From NCBI GenBank assembly GCA_023230565.1, contig JALNXD010000032.1, positions 1 through 32,050 on the forward strand: 32,050 nucleotides of DNA, written 5' to 3'. The notes beneath the pieces are model-generated. The model saw nothing but the letters and a program-made list of their open reading frames with translations. It searched no databases and was not told the DNA's origin. Positions 1-7,424 of the stretch are shown here, one piece after another. Within the stretch, counting starts at the first letter, position 1, and every line of letters begins with the position of its first letter. The position numbers and the translations under genes are program-made. The DNA is from Syntrophales bacterium (lineage in GTDB: Bacteria; Desulfobacterota; Syntrophia; Syntrophales; UBA2210).

Positions 1-206
1 ATTGTCTCTCCCGTCAGGTGAGACTTCGCCAGCATTAATTCCTGTACCTTCGGATCAGGATTCTGAGCCTCATCGTACGTCGTCCCGATCGTGTCGATAC
101 AAGCCATCTGCACCTCATCGGTGCGGTCGATCTTCTCACCGTCGAAATAGAGGTTCCTCTTCATCTTGCCTAATGCTTCAATGTACTGCGCTTTGGTCCT
201 TAACAT
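1..206 (-). CDS. HpaB/4-hydroxybutyryl-CoA dehydratase family protein, N-terminal part (runs off the left edge)
   Basis: Only the first 68 residues are in the window; the gene continues beyond base 1. The start ATG at 206 follows AAAGGAGA with about six bases of spacing. The segment opens with MLRTKAQYIEALGKM and contains YFDGEKI near residue 22, TTYDEAQNPD near residue 45 and KSHLTGET near residue 61. This pattern matches from memory the N-terminus of the family uniting the flavoenzymes 4-hydroxyphenylacetate 3-hydroxylase (HpaB) and 4-hydroxybutyryl-CoA dehydratase (AbfD), closer to the AbfD side. AbfD dehydrates 4-hydroxybutyryl-CoA to crotonyl-CoA using FAD and a 4Fe-4S cluster; the cluster ligands lie outside the window, so the reaction cannot be assigned. 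The gene diverges from the dehydrogenase at 683. Its codon use is richer in G/C-ending codons than its neighbours, which may reflect high expression. Confidence 0.8.
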   Translation of the reverse strand, partial: MLRTKAQYIEALGKMKRNLYFDGEKIDRTDEVQMACIDTIGTTYDEAQNPDPKVQELMLAKSHLTGET

Positions 207-682
207 GCATGTCTCCTTTCTTAGTTACACTCATATTGTATTACTTTGCAAAAATTCCATATTCTGCGTTGCGCGTTCCCCTTCGCCACTGCATACATAA
301 ATGGTGCATCATTATTTCATTAGCTCGCCCTGCCTTCGAGCTTTTTACGAGTCCATCCTGTTTGACTTTTTATATACAATTAAAAATCAGCATTTGCATG
401 TTTACACAAGCATATATGTATTGCTTCTGAACCAAAAACATTCTCGTTTTTGGTATATTTCTTTCTTTGTACTGTCAAGCAAAAAATATGTTGCTGCAGT
501 TGCGACTTTTGCGTGCATTTTCTGTCTGAATCATTTTTTGTAAATTTTTTTATGATTTGAATGTCTGATCCCGGACCATGTAAGATTCATTCCCTAAAGT
601 ATCTTGTCGTTCGTATAATTACATGGTATAGCGACCCGCATGTTCGTTTCGTTTTTTTTAAAATGGATTATGGAGGTGATAT
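207..682. promoter_or_regulatory. Divergent intergenic region with a 24-bp perfect dyad
   Basis: This 476-base AT-rich gap separates two divergent genes and should hold both promoters. The clearest structure is a perfect inverted repeat at 431-454: 9-base arms (ACCAAAAAC and GTTTTTGGT) around a 6-base centre. It has no uridine run typical of a terminator and lies between divergent starts, so a regulator binding site is the simplest reading (inference). No convincing -35/-10 pair at consensus spacing was found, and no credible small ORF. A clear GGAGGTGAT ribosome binding site sits at the right edge, just before the ATG at 683. Confidence 0.45.
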
Positions 683-1501
683 ATGCGCTTGAAAGATCGT
701 GTGGCATTAGTAACTGGTGGTGGAGGAGGATTGGGAGAAGCAATATCGCTGTGTCTGGCAAAAGAAGGAGCACACGTGGCGGTAAGTGATCTGAGGATTG
801 ATGCTGCGGAAAAGGTCGCTTCTCTCGTACGAGGCATGGGAAGAAAATCGATTGCACTTCAGACAGACGTGCGTTTCGCAGATCAATGCCGCGATTCGAT
901 TGCGACTGCAATAAGAGAAATGGGCGGCCTGGACATCCTTGTCTGCAATGCTGGTGTCGGTGGATATTCCCCTGACAGAGATCCTGATAAATTGCTCACA
1001 ATTGAAAACATCACCGATGAAGACTGGGATATGGTCATAGATGTCAATTTAAAAGGGGTATTCCTTTGCAACAGGGAAGCAATACCGCACTTTAAAAAAC
1101 AAAGAAGCGGCAAAATTATTAATATATCGTCAATCGGCGGTAGAATGCCGCTTGATTTTTTAGCTCATTACGATGCAAGCAAAGCTGGTGTAATAACATT
1201 GACACAGGCTGTAGCGATGCATATGGCCAGATACAATGTAAATGTCAATTCCGTTTGTCCGGGACTCATTAAAACGGATATGGGCGCGGGAATGGCGGAA
1301 CTGCTCAGCAAATCGCATCCGGTATTCCGTGGTATGACTCCCGATCAAGTATTCAGTACTCTTGTAAAAAATTCCGTGCGCAAAAGAACACCGCAAACGG
1401 CGGAAGATATCGGAAATGCGGTTGTGTTTCTTGCTTCGGATGAGGCAAAGGAAATCGTGGGGCAAAGCGTGAATGTATGTGGAGGAATGTATTTCAGCTA
1501 A
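683..1501 (+). CDS. Short-chain dehydrogenase/reductase (SDR family)
   Basis: A 272-residue classical SDR. The Rossmann cofactor motif TGGGGGLG is at 11-18, NAG at 89-91, the structural Asn in NLKG at 122, the catalytic Ser at 150 and the YxxxK pair at Tyr163/Lys167. Asp36 at the end of the second strand favours NAD(H) over NADP(H). The C-terminal GQSVNVCGG element is the usual SDR closing motif. Substrate cannot be read from the sequence; divergence from an AbfD/HpaB-type gene makes a hydroxyacyl or hydroxy-acid dehydrogenase in the same catabolic route plausible, but that is inference. The start is supported by a near-perfect GGAGGTGAT ribosome binding site at normal spacing. FabG-like 3-oxoacyl reductase is the main alternative name. 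Confidence 0.92.
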   Translation: MRLKDRVALVTGGGGGLGEAISLCLAKEGAHVAVSDLRIDAAEKVASLVRGMGRKSIALQTDVRFADQCRDSIATAIREMGGLDILVCNAGVGGYSPDRDPDKLLTIENITDEDWDMVIDVNLKGVFLCNREAIPHFKKQRSGKIINISSIGGRMPLDFLAHYDASKAGVITLTQAVAMHMARYNVNVNSVCPGLIKTDMGAGMAELLSKSHPVFRGMTPDQVFSTLVKNSVRKRTPQTAEDIGNAVVFLASDEAKEIVGQSVNVCGGMYFS

Positions 1502-1504
1502 AAA

Positions 1505-1536
1505 TGTAGCGAGGGTGATTCCCTTTTTTCGCTACA
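1505..1536 (+). terminator. Hairpin after the SDR gene
   Basis: Eight-base perfect arms TGTAGCGA (1505-1512) and TCGCTACA (1529-1536), with an inner GGG/CCC pairing and a T-rich bulge, begin four bases after the SDR stop codon. A uridine tract after the stem is missing, so it may act as an mRNA 3' end or a weak terminator. Confidence 0.4.
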
Positions 1537-1611
1537 GACCGGAATCATAAAAGATTTCTGTTCGTTGACTACCCTGTACCATTATGGATCAATAACAGAA
1601 AAATATCTGCC

Positions 1612-2472
1612 ATGAATACCTGGTTTCTTTATTCAATAGCAGCTCTGGCTCTTTTCGGAATTCAGAGATTTCTGTACAAGGTATCCGCAGAGGAAAAATG
1701 CAATACGGCATTGACTACTTTTTCCTTTATGGGCACGGTTGCACTTATCTCATTTTTTTTCTTTATTTCCGGAAAGTGGGAAACGGATTCTTTCTGCCTG
1801 CTGTTTTGTCTTGCGCTTATAAATGGTCTCACTTTTCTCACTAGTACAATTTCAACAATGGAAGCTCTTAAACATATTCCTACCATGAAAGCAATGCCTC
1901 TTATCCGGCTTAATACTGCTGCTGTTGTAATCCTGTCGGTGATTTTATTTAAGGATCGATTATCAGCTTTTCAGGTTGCTGGAATAATAATTGCCATTGC
2001 AGTCATTGTAATTCTTGCAAGACAGCCAAGTTTTGCTGCAGAAAAAGAGAAAAATGCTGCAGAAGGATTTGGATTCGCCATGCTTGCTCTTTTTTCAGGT
2101 GCGGTTGCCGCTCTCTCAAGCAAATATGCCGCCCTGTACGTCAATAAGCTTGCATTTATTTCAATGTCTTACTTTCTGAGCATGATTTTCGCTATTACTT
2201 TAAGAAACCGTTTTCAGGCCAAAAGTGAACCGCACAAAAACAGAAGGGCACTTTTGATAGGATTTTCAATGGGATTGGCTAATTTTGCAGGATTTTATTT
2301 ACTGCTCCTCGCACTGGAAAAGGGACCCCTCTCCGTCATTATGCCGATAACAGGGATGTATTTTGTTGTTGTTATCGGGCTTTCCGCTCTCATTTATAAA
2401 GAAAAAATTGAATCATTAAAAGTATTTGCAATCTGCCTTACTATTGTATCAATTATTTTAATGGGTCTTTGA
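1612..2472 (+). CDS. EamA/DMT-superfamily membrane transporter
   Basis: A 286-residue, very hydrophobic protein with about ten membrane segments arranged as two EamA-type halves (roughly 1-135 and 150-286), separated by a charged cytoplasmic loop (AEKEKNAAEG). The first half carries the typical segment in which substrate-facing helices are followed by LIRLNTAAVVILSVILFKD; the second half ends ALIYKEKIESLKVFAI, the matching end-of-helix pattern. Family members move metabolites or drugs across the inner membrane; the substrate here is unknown. The start ATG lacks a strong ribosome binding site but gives a full first helix. It follows the SDR gene after 110 bases that include a hairpin, so it may be transcribed separately. 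Confidence 0.85.
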   Translation: MNTWFLYSIAALALFGIQRFLYKVSAEEKCNTALTTFSFMGTVALISFFFFISGKWETDSFCLLFCLALINGLTFLTSTISTMEALKHIPTMKAMPLIRLNTAAVVILSVILFKDRLSAFQVAGIIIAIAVIVILARQPSFAAEKEKNAAEGFGFAMLALFSGAVAALSSKYAALYVNKLAFISMSYFLSMIFAITLRNRFQAKSEPHKNRRALLIGFSMGLANFAGFYLLLLALEKGPLSVIMPITGMYFVVVIGLSALIYKEKIESLKVFAICLTIVSIILMGL

Positions 2473-2510
2473 ATGTAAGTTGTTATTTAAGGACAGGCGC
2501 ATGCACATAC

Positions 2511-2527
2511 CTGCCGGAAATCGGCAG
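2511..2527. terminator. Short hairpin between convergent genes
   Basis: CTGCCG (2511-2516) and CGGCAG (2522-2527) form a six-pair GC-rich stem with a five-base loop, lying between the convergent ends of the transporter (2472) and the cupin gene (2539). No uridine run follows on either strand, so activity as a terminator is uncertain. Confidence 0.35.
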
Positions 2528-2538
2528 AAAAACCTCAA

Positions 2539-2880
2539 TCAAATCCTTCCGTAATCATCTTCGTACCGTATGATATCATCTTCTCCGAAATAGGTTCCCG
2601 TTTGCACTTCTATCAGAACGACATCCATCGATCCGGTGTTTTCTATCCTATGGCGGCTTGATCTAGGTATATCGATAGAGTGCCCTTCCGGAATCATTAT
2701 CTTACGGTCGTCAAGGGTCACCAAGGCGTTTCCTTTTATAACATACCAATGTTCCGTGCGCCTGTGGTGGCTTTGCAAACTCAATCTTTTGCCAGGGGAA
2801 ACAATTATTCTTTTGATCTTGTGATCCGGTTCATCACACAGTATCAGAAAACTTCCCCACGGCCTGATTTCTTTTTCCAT
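2539..2880 (-). CDS. Cupin protein, mannose-6-phosphate isomerase type II-like
   Basis: A 113-residue single cupin. The first cupin motif runs from Gly30 through HHRRTEHWYVIKG (His38, His39, Glu43 as likely metal ligands) and the second through PEGHSIDIP to His77 and Asn81. It resembles the C-terminal PMI domain of bifunctional mannose-1-phosphate guanylyltransferase/phosphomannose isomerase proteins (PWGSF near the start is typical), but the guanylyltransferase half is absent. The chosen start has an AGGA site that overlaps the TAG stop of the upstream aminotransferase, giving an eight-base gap. A longer start at 2904 would overlap that gene by 16 bases and add only eight residues. The pair probably forms one transcript. 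Isomerase activity is possible but unproven for free-standing members. Confidence 0.82.
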   Translation of the reverse strand: MEKEIRPWGSFLILCDEPDHKIKRIIVSPGKRLSLQSHHRRTEHWYVIKGNALVTLDDRKIMIPEGHSIDIPRSSRHRIENTGSMDVVLIEVQTGTYFGEDDIIRYEDDYGRI

Positions 2881-2888
2881 TTTATGTC

Positions 2889-4088
2889 CTACACTGTTGC
2901 GCATGTGTTCGCATGTTTTTTAAACACTTCTTCAAAGCCATTCATTGAATTAATAATAGTAGAATCATCAACGCAATAGGCCAGTCTGATGTATCCGGGA
3001 CCTTCGAAGCCGCTTCCGGGCACAGTCAGGATATTTTTTTCCTGAAGCGCTTTAACGAAATCTATATCATTTTTTAGAGGGCTTTTTAAAAAGAGGTAAA
3101 ACGCTCCTTCAGGTTTCTCCACCTCATAACCGATGCACGCAAGTCCTTCGCACAACAGGTCTCTTTTCCGCTGATATTCTCCAATATTGACTTGAACGCC
3201 CTGGAGGCCGGTGATTATACGTTGCATCATTGCAGGAGCGTTTACAAACCCCAGTATTCGCGTACACAATGACAATCCATCAATAATTTCATCTGAATCA
3301 GAGGCACCGGGATTAACTGCAATATACCCGATTCTTTCACCGGGTACAGAGATACTTTTCGAATAGGATGTGGCTATTATGCTGTTGCGGTATGCTTTTA
3401 AAATGCTCGGGACCGTCTTGCCGTCGTATACGATTTCGCGGTATGGCTCATCTGAAACAATATAGATGCTTCGTCCTGTCTTCTTTTCGATTTTAACAAG
3501 CATTGACGACAATGCCTCTATACTTTCATGATCATAGACCTTGCCCGTCGGATTATTGGGAGAATTAATGAGAATGATTTTGGTCTTTTCATTTATAGCT
3601 GACTGAATTGCTCCAATATCAAGAGAAAAATCTTTTTTTACCCGGACTAATTTCGGAACTGCATTGAAATTGTCCACATAAAAACGGTATTCCACAAAAA
3701 AAGGGGTCGGAATGACAACTTCATCCCCCGGGTCGAGCAGTGTTTTAAACACCACATTCAAAGCTCCGCCTGCTCCACATGTCATTACAATGTACTGCCA
3801 TGCAAGATTGACTTCTTGTTTCATGTTCAGGAAAGAAGCTATCGCCTCCCTCGTCTCAGGCAATCCGGCATTCGGCATATAGCCATGTACCCCGGCTTTT
3901 TCATCATGGGCTGTTTCTATTAAGAGTTTTTTGAACTTTTCAGGAGGATCCAGGTTTGGATTACCAAGGCTGAAATCAAATACGTTTTCCGCACCATAGA
4001 GATTCTTCAGCCTGATTCCGTCTTCGAACATTTTTCTGATCCAGGAAGATTGCGACTTAAAGTCCGCTATTTTCTTTGCTATTGCCAT
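2889..4088 (-). CDS. Pyridoxal-phosphate aminotransferase, class I/II
   Basis: A 399-residue fold-type I aminotransferase. FSLGNPN (39-45) is the substrate-side motif, NSPNNPTG (175-182) and SDEPY (212-216) bind PLP, and Lys244 in SYSKSISVPGERIGY is the Schiff-base lysine. A late Arg in YIRLAYC fits the alpha-carboxylate contact. Family members act on aspartate, aromatic or branched amino acids; this sequence does not settle which. The start at 4088 is preferred because GGGAG precedes it at five bases and family length is close to 400; an upstream ATG at 4151 would add 21 residues without a good ribosome site. The cupin gene follows after eight bases. Confidence 0.9.
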   Translation of the reverse strand: MAIAKKIADFKSQSSWIRKMFEDGIRLKNLYGAENVFDFSLGNPNLDPPEKFKKLLIETAHDEKAGVHGYMPNAGLPETREAIASFLNMKQEVNLAWQYIVMTCGAGGALNVVFKTLLDPGDEVVIPTPFFVEYRFYVDNFNAVPKLVRVKKDFSLDIGAIQSAINEKTKIILINSPNNPTGKVYDHESIEALSSMLVKIEKKTGRSIYIVSDEPYREIVYDGKTVPSILKAYRNSIIATSYSKSISVPGERIGYIAVNPGASDSDEIIDGLSLCTRILGFVNAPAMMQRIITGLQGVQVNIGEYQRKRDLLCEGLACIGYEVEKPEGAFYLFLKSPLKNDIDFVKALQEKNILTVPGSGFEGPGYIRLAYCVDDSTIINSMNGFEEVFKKHANTCATV

Positions 4089-4285
4089 ACCGACTCCCTT
4101 TTTGATAGCGTAATGAAATGAAGCACTATTTATTCCATATTTTTCCTGCATTTAACAGATACACTGTGAAAGGGCAAATTATAAATATGAAATTGTCTTG
4201 AAAGATGAGCGTAATAGGTTTATTTTTCACTGATCGTATTTGAACTGTATAACGTACAATTTTTAAAAACCGGACGATAAAAAAT

Positions 4286-4606
4286 ATGACACATGAATTG
4301 CAAGGATACCAGAAACGCCGTCTTAAAGCTATGGCCCATGACCTTAAAGCTGCCGTTCTTGTCGGACAGAAAGGAGTAACAAGCCAGATAGTGCAGGCAA
4401 TAGATGAAGCGCTGGATGCCCATGAATTGATAAAGATCAAGTTTATAGATGTATCGGAAAAAAGTGTAAAAAAAGAGTTAATTGATGAAATTAAAGAACA
4501 GACAGCGTGTTTTTTTGTGGGAATGACGGGACATGTAGCTATTCTTTTCCGTGAGCGGCAAGATCCGGAAAAAAGAAAAATTGTCCTTCCCGAAAGGAAA
4601 ACTTGA
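4286..4606 (+). CDS. yhbY: YhbY-family (CRM domain) RNA-binding protein
   Basis: A 106-residue protein made almost wholly of one CRM/YhbY domain. The family signature is seen as LKAMAHDLKAAVLVGQKG (13-30), then IDEALDAHELIKIKF (39-53) and a closing GMTGHVAILFRE segment. The glycine loop GQKG is the RNA-contacting GxxG-type element. YhbY proteins associate with pre-50S ribosomal particles and assist assembly; CRM domains also occur in plant organelle splicing factors. The length is typical of the single-domain bacterial type. It is transcribed alone on the plus strand, diverging from the aminotransferase and converging with the MBL gene only 21 bases away. Confidence 0.93.
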   Translation: MTHELQGYQKRRLKAMAHDLKAAVLVGQKGVTSQIVQAIDEALDAHELIKIKFIDVSEKSVKKELIDEIKEQTACFFVGMTGHVAILFRERQDPEKRKIVLPERKT

Positions 4607-4627
4607 AATAAGAACCTTCCTCACGAT

Positions 4628-5365
4628 TCAGCATCTGACCTGAGAAAGGGCACCCTTTATACCCGTTACAGGATCTCCGTGACCGGGATATATATTTTCT
4701 ACATCCAACAGGCAAAGCCGTTCGAAGGAATTCCTGATTTCATTTGAATCAAAGCAAAATCGGTTCAATTCACCTTTACCATCCATATTCAAAATGGTAT
4801 CGCCCGAAATGAGCGTCTTTTTCTCCTCGCAAAAAAACGAAATACTGTCGGGAGTATGACCAGGCGTTTCCAAAACTATCCACTTCGATAAAGGACCCAG
4901 TTTCATGGAATGACTGAAATTGCATACAGCTGCATAATTTACTTTATTCCAGTTTCTCAGAAGAGGGAGCGGGATAGCGGTCTTGGAACTGCTTAGTGCC
5001 TGATATGCGTTTCGAAATGGTTTTTTTAACTTGATCAATGTAGGAACAAGTCCGAACATCCAGCGGCTGAAAGAAGGAACTGAAAGAGATTTGCAACCGC
5101 TGGCATAATCCTTTACCGATATGTGAAAACGAACTGGAATTGCCGGACAAAGTTTTTTCAGCCTCTCTATCCCCCCGACGTGATCAATATGAAAATGAGT
5201 AGCTGTAACGCAGCATAAAACGCCTTCTACACAGCCATATTTTTCCGTCAAATATTGAACTACCTTTTCAGCAGCGAGGCTTGTACCCACGTCAACAGCG
5301 ATTTCTCCTCCGCTGTCCTCTATCAGGTATGTATTTGCATATCCTGCGTCAATCAGATGTACCAT
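4628..5365 (-). CDS. MBL-fold metallo-hydrolase
   Basis: A 245-residue metallo-beta-lactamase-fold protein. The metal-binding set is complete: HxHxDH at 57-62 (THFHIDHVGG), His170 in ETPGHTPDS, Asp189 in SGDT, and His229 in YPGHGDP. It is a glyoxalase II-like hydrolase; the insert between residues 80 and 160 is larger than in minimal glyoxalase II and is probably the substrate lid. Substrate unknown. It lies 65 bases downstream of the Smr gene on the same strand and may be cotranscribed. The ribosome binding site before the ATG is weak, but the protein starts directly with the expected first strand (MVHLIDAGYANTYLI). Confidence 0.9.
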   Translation of the reverse strand: MVHLIDAGYANTYLIEDSGGEIAVDVGTSLAAEKVVQYLTEKYGCVEGVLCCVTATHFHIDHVGGIERLKKLCPAIPVRFHISVKDYASGCKSLSVPSFSRWMFGLVPTLIKLKKPFRNAYQALSSSKTAIPLPLLRNWNKVNYAAVCNFSHSMKLGPLSKWIVLETPGHTPDSISFFCEEKKTLISGDTILNMDGKGELNRFCFDSNEIRNSFERLCLLDVENIYPGHGDPVTGIKGALSQVRC

Positions 5366-5430
5366 ACGCTCTGCTTCAATACGAATGAATTCTAATGCTA
5401 TTTTGTTTTCTCATAAAAATAGACTTTTTT

Positions 5431-6150
5431 CTAATTTCCGTATCCGCTTTTATTCTTTTTCATTTTTTTTGTTAACGGCCTCTGCCGGAGCATAATGTAC
5501 ATTGCTCCCGCTCCGCCATCACAAAGCCGGGCACTGGTAAACGCGATTACCCATTTATTTAAAGGGCTTCTAGTAAGCCATTCCATCACCTTTCCTTTCA
5601 GCACAGGCCCAACAGGCGATGAACGTCCCCTGCCATGTATTACACACACAGTCCGTTTATCCAAGGCAATTGATTCCATTATGAATGTGGAAAGAGCCTC
5701 TCTTGCTTCTTTTACTGTAAAACCGTGAAGGTCTAAATGACTTTGTATAGAATAATCACCGCGATGAAGGCGTTTTGCAATTTCCTTACCCCTGCGGTTT
5801 GTAAAACTGCTTTCGATATATTCGGGAGTGTCTGCAACAACAAACCCTCTCCCTTTCAAAATAAGTTCCTCCATGTTTTTAACAATTTCTTCTTTTTCAT
5901 CGCAGTTCTCGAATTTCGAATCTACATCAGTGCGAGAACTCACTGCAGTTATCTCCTTGTTATCCGAAAGTGGTTCTACATCTTGCATTGCTTCTTCAAA
6001 AAGAAGTTTATCTGATACGAAGTCTCCGGAAAGAGTATTCCCGCTGCCGGTATACTTCTCATTCTGATTGGATGAAGAAGCGGATTTTATGTTACCTTCC
6101 AGAATGGTTTCAAGCTCTTTAAATGGATTATAGCTCAGAAACGCCTTCAC
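5431..6150 (-). CDS. Smr-domain protein
   Basis: A 239-residue protein with a C-terminal Smr domain and an N-terminal low-complexity, acidic stretch (about 1-110). The Smr signature is clear: LDLHG at 139-143, VIHGRG ending at 175 and GGAGAMY at 212-218. Smr domains are nucleases or nucleic-acid binders found at the end of MutS2 and as stand-alone proteins such as SmrA/SmrB; SmrB cleaves mRNA at collided ribosomes. Here LDLHG keeps the usual His, and HGRG replaces the common HGKG. No MutS ATPase is present. A basic lysine-rich tail (KKMKKNKSG) ends the protein. The MBL gene follows in the same direction. Confidence 0.88.
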   Translation of the reverse strand: MKAFLSYNPFKELETILEGNIKSASSSNQNEKYTGSGNTLSGDFVSDKLLFEEAMQDVEPLSDNKEITAVSSRTDVDSKFENCDEKEEIVKNMEELILKGRGFVVADTPEYIESSFTNRRGKEIAKRLHRGDYSIQSHLDLHGFTVKEAREALSTFIMESIALDKRTVCVIHGRGRSSPVGPVLKGKVMEWLTRSPLNKWVIAFTSARLCDGGAGAMYIMLRQRPLTKKMKKNKSGYGN

Positions 6151-6280
6151 CGTTCAGACTCCTTTTTCAGGTAAGCTCTCAAACTGAGCACCAAGTTGTA
6201 AATAAATGTACCAAAAGCGGATTCATTAACCAAGTATTTATTTCCAGCTGGCCAGTCAGAAGCTATGAAGCTTCTTTCAA

Positions 6281-6347
6281 ATAAGTAAATTTGATAAATA
6301 TCAATTACTTCAAGTTATATTGCCGACTTGTCGGCATGATGAGCTTT
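6281..6347 (+). repeat. Dispersed hairpin repeat, copy A
   Basis: The core is the perfect dyad TGCCGACTTGTCGGCA (6321-6336). It is preceded by an AT-rich flank with the spacing AAGTAAATTTG...TCAATTACTT...TTATAT and followed by GATGAGCTTTC. The same core and flanks return at 16711-16757 (plus), 19969-20038 (minus) and, decayed, at 19625-19666 (minus). It sits in the 296-base gap between the Smr gene and the HExxH gene, which otherwise holds no gene. Confidence 0.75.
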
Positions 6348-6370
6348 CAGGTGAATCTGAAGATGTTGAA

Positions 6371-6411
6371 TACTCCCTCTCCCTTGATGGGACAAGGTAG
6401 GGTGAAAGTGA
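6371..6411 (+). repeat. Degenerate CCCTCTCCC-type intergenic repeat
   Basis: The segment contains ACTCCCTCTCCCTTGATGGG followed by ACAAGGTAGGGTGAAAGTGA. It resembles the widespread bacterial intergenic repeat of the form CCCTCTCCCTT...GGGAGAGGGTAGGGTGAGGG, which folds into a hairpin between CCCTCTCCC and GGGAGAGGG. Here the second arm has decayed (GGGACAAGGTAGGG). The family resemblance is from memory. Confidence 0.5.
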
Positions 6412-6446
6412 TAAATAGAATTATAAGATTTTATTTCTATTACTCC

Positions 6447-7400
6447 TTAGAACCCTTGCCTTTCCAGTCTCCTTTCGCCTTCAGGAACTGCAATCCACGG
6501 GTTTTTAAGGACTTCATCAGAACCCCTTTTTTTTGAGGCAAGGAAAAAACGGGCTGTACCAATGCTGTGCATCATATGGCTGTATGCATCGTATCCGGGC
6601 TTCCCTGTGATAAATGAAAATAATGAGTTTGTACTATATGGATTTTTTATTTTACGGATAAAAGAAGGAAGATATACGTGAAGTTTCATTGCAGCCATTT
6701 CACAAGCGCATTTCAGTTCACTCAATATCTGTTCAAGTGCATGTTCAAGATAAGAAGGATCGTCATATTTAAAATGTAAATTTCTGACCACTTCCCACTG
6801 AAAAAGTCTGCACCAGCCTTCTTTAATCCAGCTTTCATGCAAATCGCTGAAATTATCATAATAAACATGATGTGCATATTCATGGGCAAGATAGGATTCA
6901 AATTGTTTTTCTGGAAGTTGATCGATTTCTATGGATGCGTCTTGCGTCTCGTTTCTTCTGTACCGGCAATCATGGCTGATATTAAAACGCAATCGGCGTC
7001 TGTGAATTAATGGAAATAAAAAAAGGAAAAAAATTAAAATCCTTACAATCCATACTCCCAAATCTCCGTTTTCAGTCACGTGAAAGGTCATATACATTAA
7101 TATCGAAGCCAGTGGGAAAAAAAGGACATACAGACGCAGGGTTTCCCGAATTACCAACTTCATTTGTGAGGTCAGTACAATACGGGGGTCGCGTGAGGTT
7201 GTACTGTCCAGATCGAAAATGCCCCGGGCAGCATTCTTTACTTTTGCGAATGATTTCAAAGCTATGCATTTATTGTCTACTGATGTCCCACCGCGAGTTC
7301 TTCGTACGGTTTTTTTTACAGCCGCCATTTCAGCTGTCAAATCTACAAGTTCCAGCCAGCGGCAAGAAAGGTCTTCTATTTTGAAACCATTTTTTTTCAT
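6447..7400 (-). CDS. Membrane protein with HExxH metallopeptidase-like motif
   Basis: A 317-residue protein I do not recognise as a named family. Two hydrophobic segments (about 88-106 and 115-132) form a hairpin in the membrane. They are followed by LAHEYAHH (171-178), a zinc-site HExxH with His173, Glu174 and His177. Glu194 in WIKEGWCRLFQ lies 17 residues after the second His and fits a gluzincin third ligand. The N-terminal 80 residues are basic and soluble. Together these suggest an active, membrane-anchored zinc peptidase; orientation is unknown, but the basic N-terminus and the RRR after the second helix favour a cytoplasmic catalytic domain. It starts 24 bases after the enzyme-I-like gene ends, so the two are probably one operon. 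The ribosome site is weak. Confidence 0.72.
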   Translation of the reverse strand: MKKNGFKIEDLSCRWLELVDLTAEMAAVKKTVRRTRGGTSVDNKCIALKSFAKVKNAARGIFDLDSTTSRDPRIVLTSQMKLVIRETLRLYVLFFPLASILMYMTFHVTENGDLGVWIVRILIFFLFLFPLIHRRRLRFNISHDCRYRRNETQDASIEIDQLPEKQFESYLAHEYAHHVYYDNFSDLHESWIKEGWCRLFQWEVVRNLHFKYDDPSYLEHALEQILSELKCACEMAAMKLHVYLPSFIRKIKNPYSTNSLFSFITGKPGYDAYSHMMHSIGTARFFLASKKRGSDEVLKNPWIAVPEGERRLERQGF

Positions 7401-7424
7401 GTTATGCTCTTGGGTAATAATTCA

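Noticed and set aside
2..543. Two overlapping plus-strand ORFs at the left edge
   Set aside because: The first is the shadow of the AbfD/HpaB-type gene on the other strand; the second has no ribosome site and a composition typical of AT-rich intergenic DNA.
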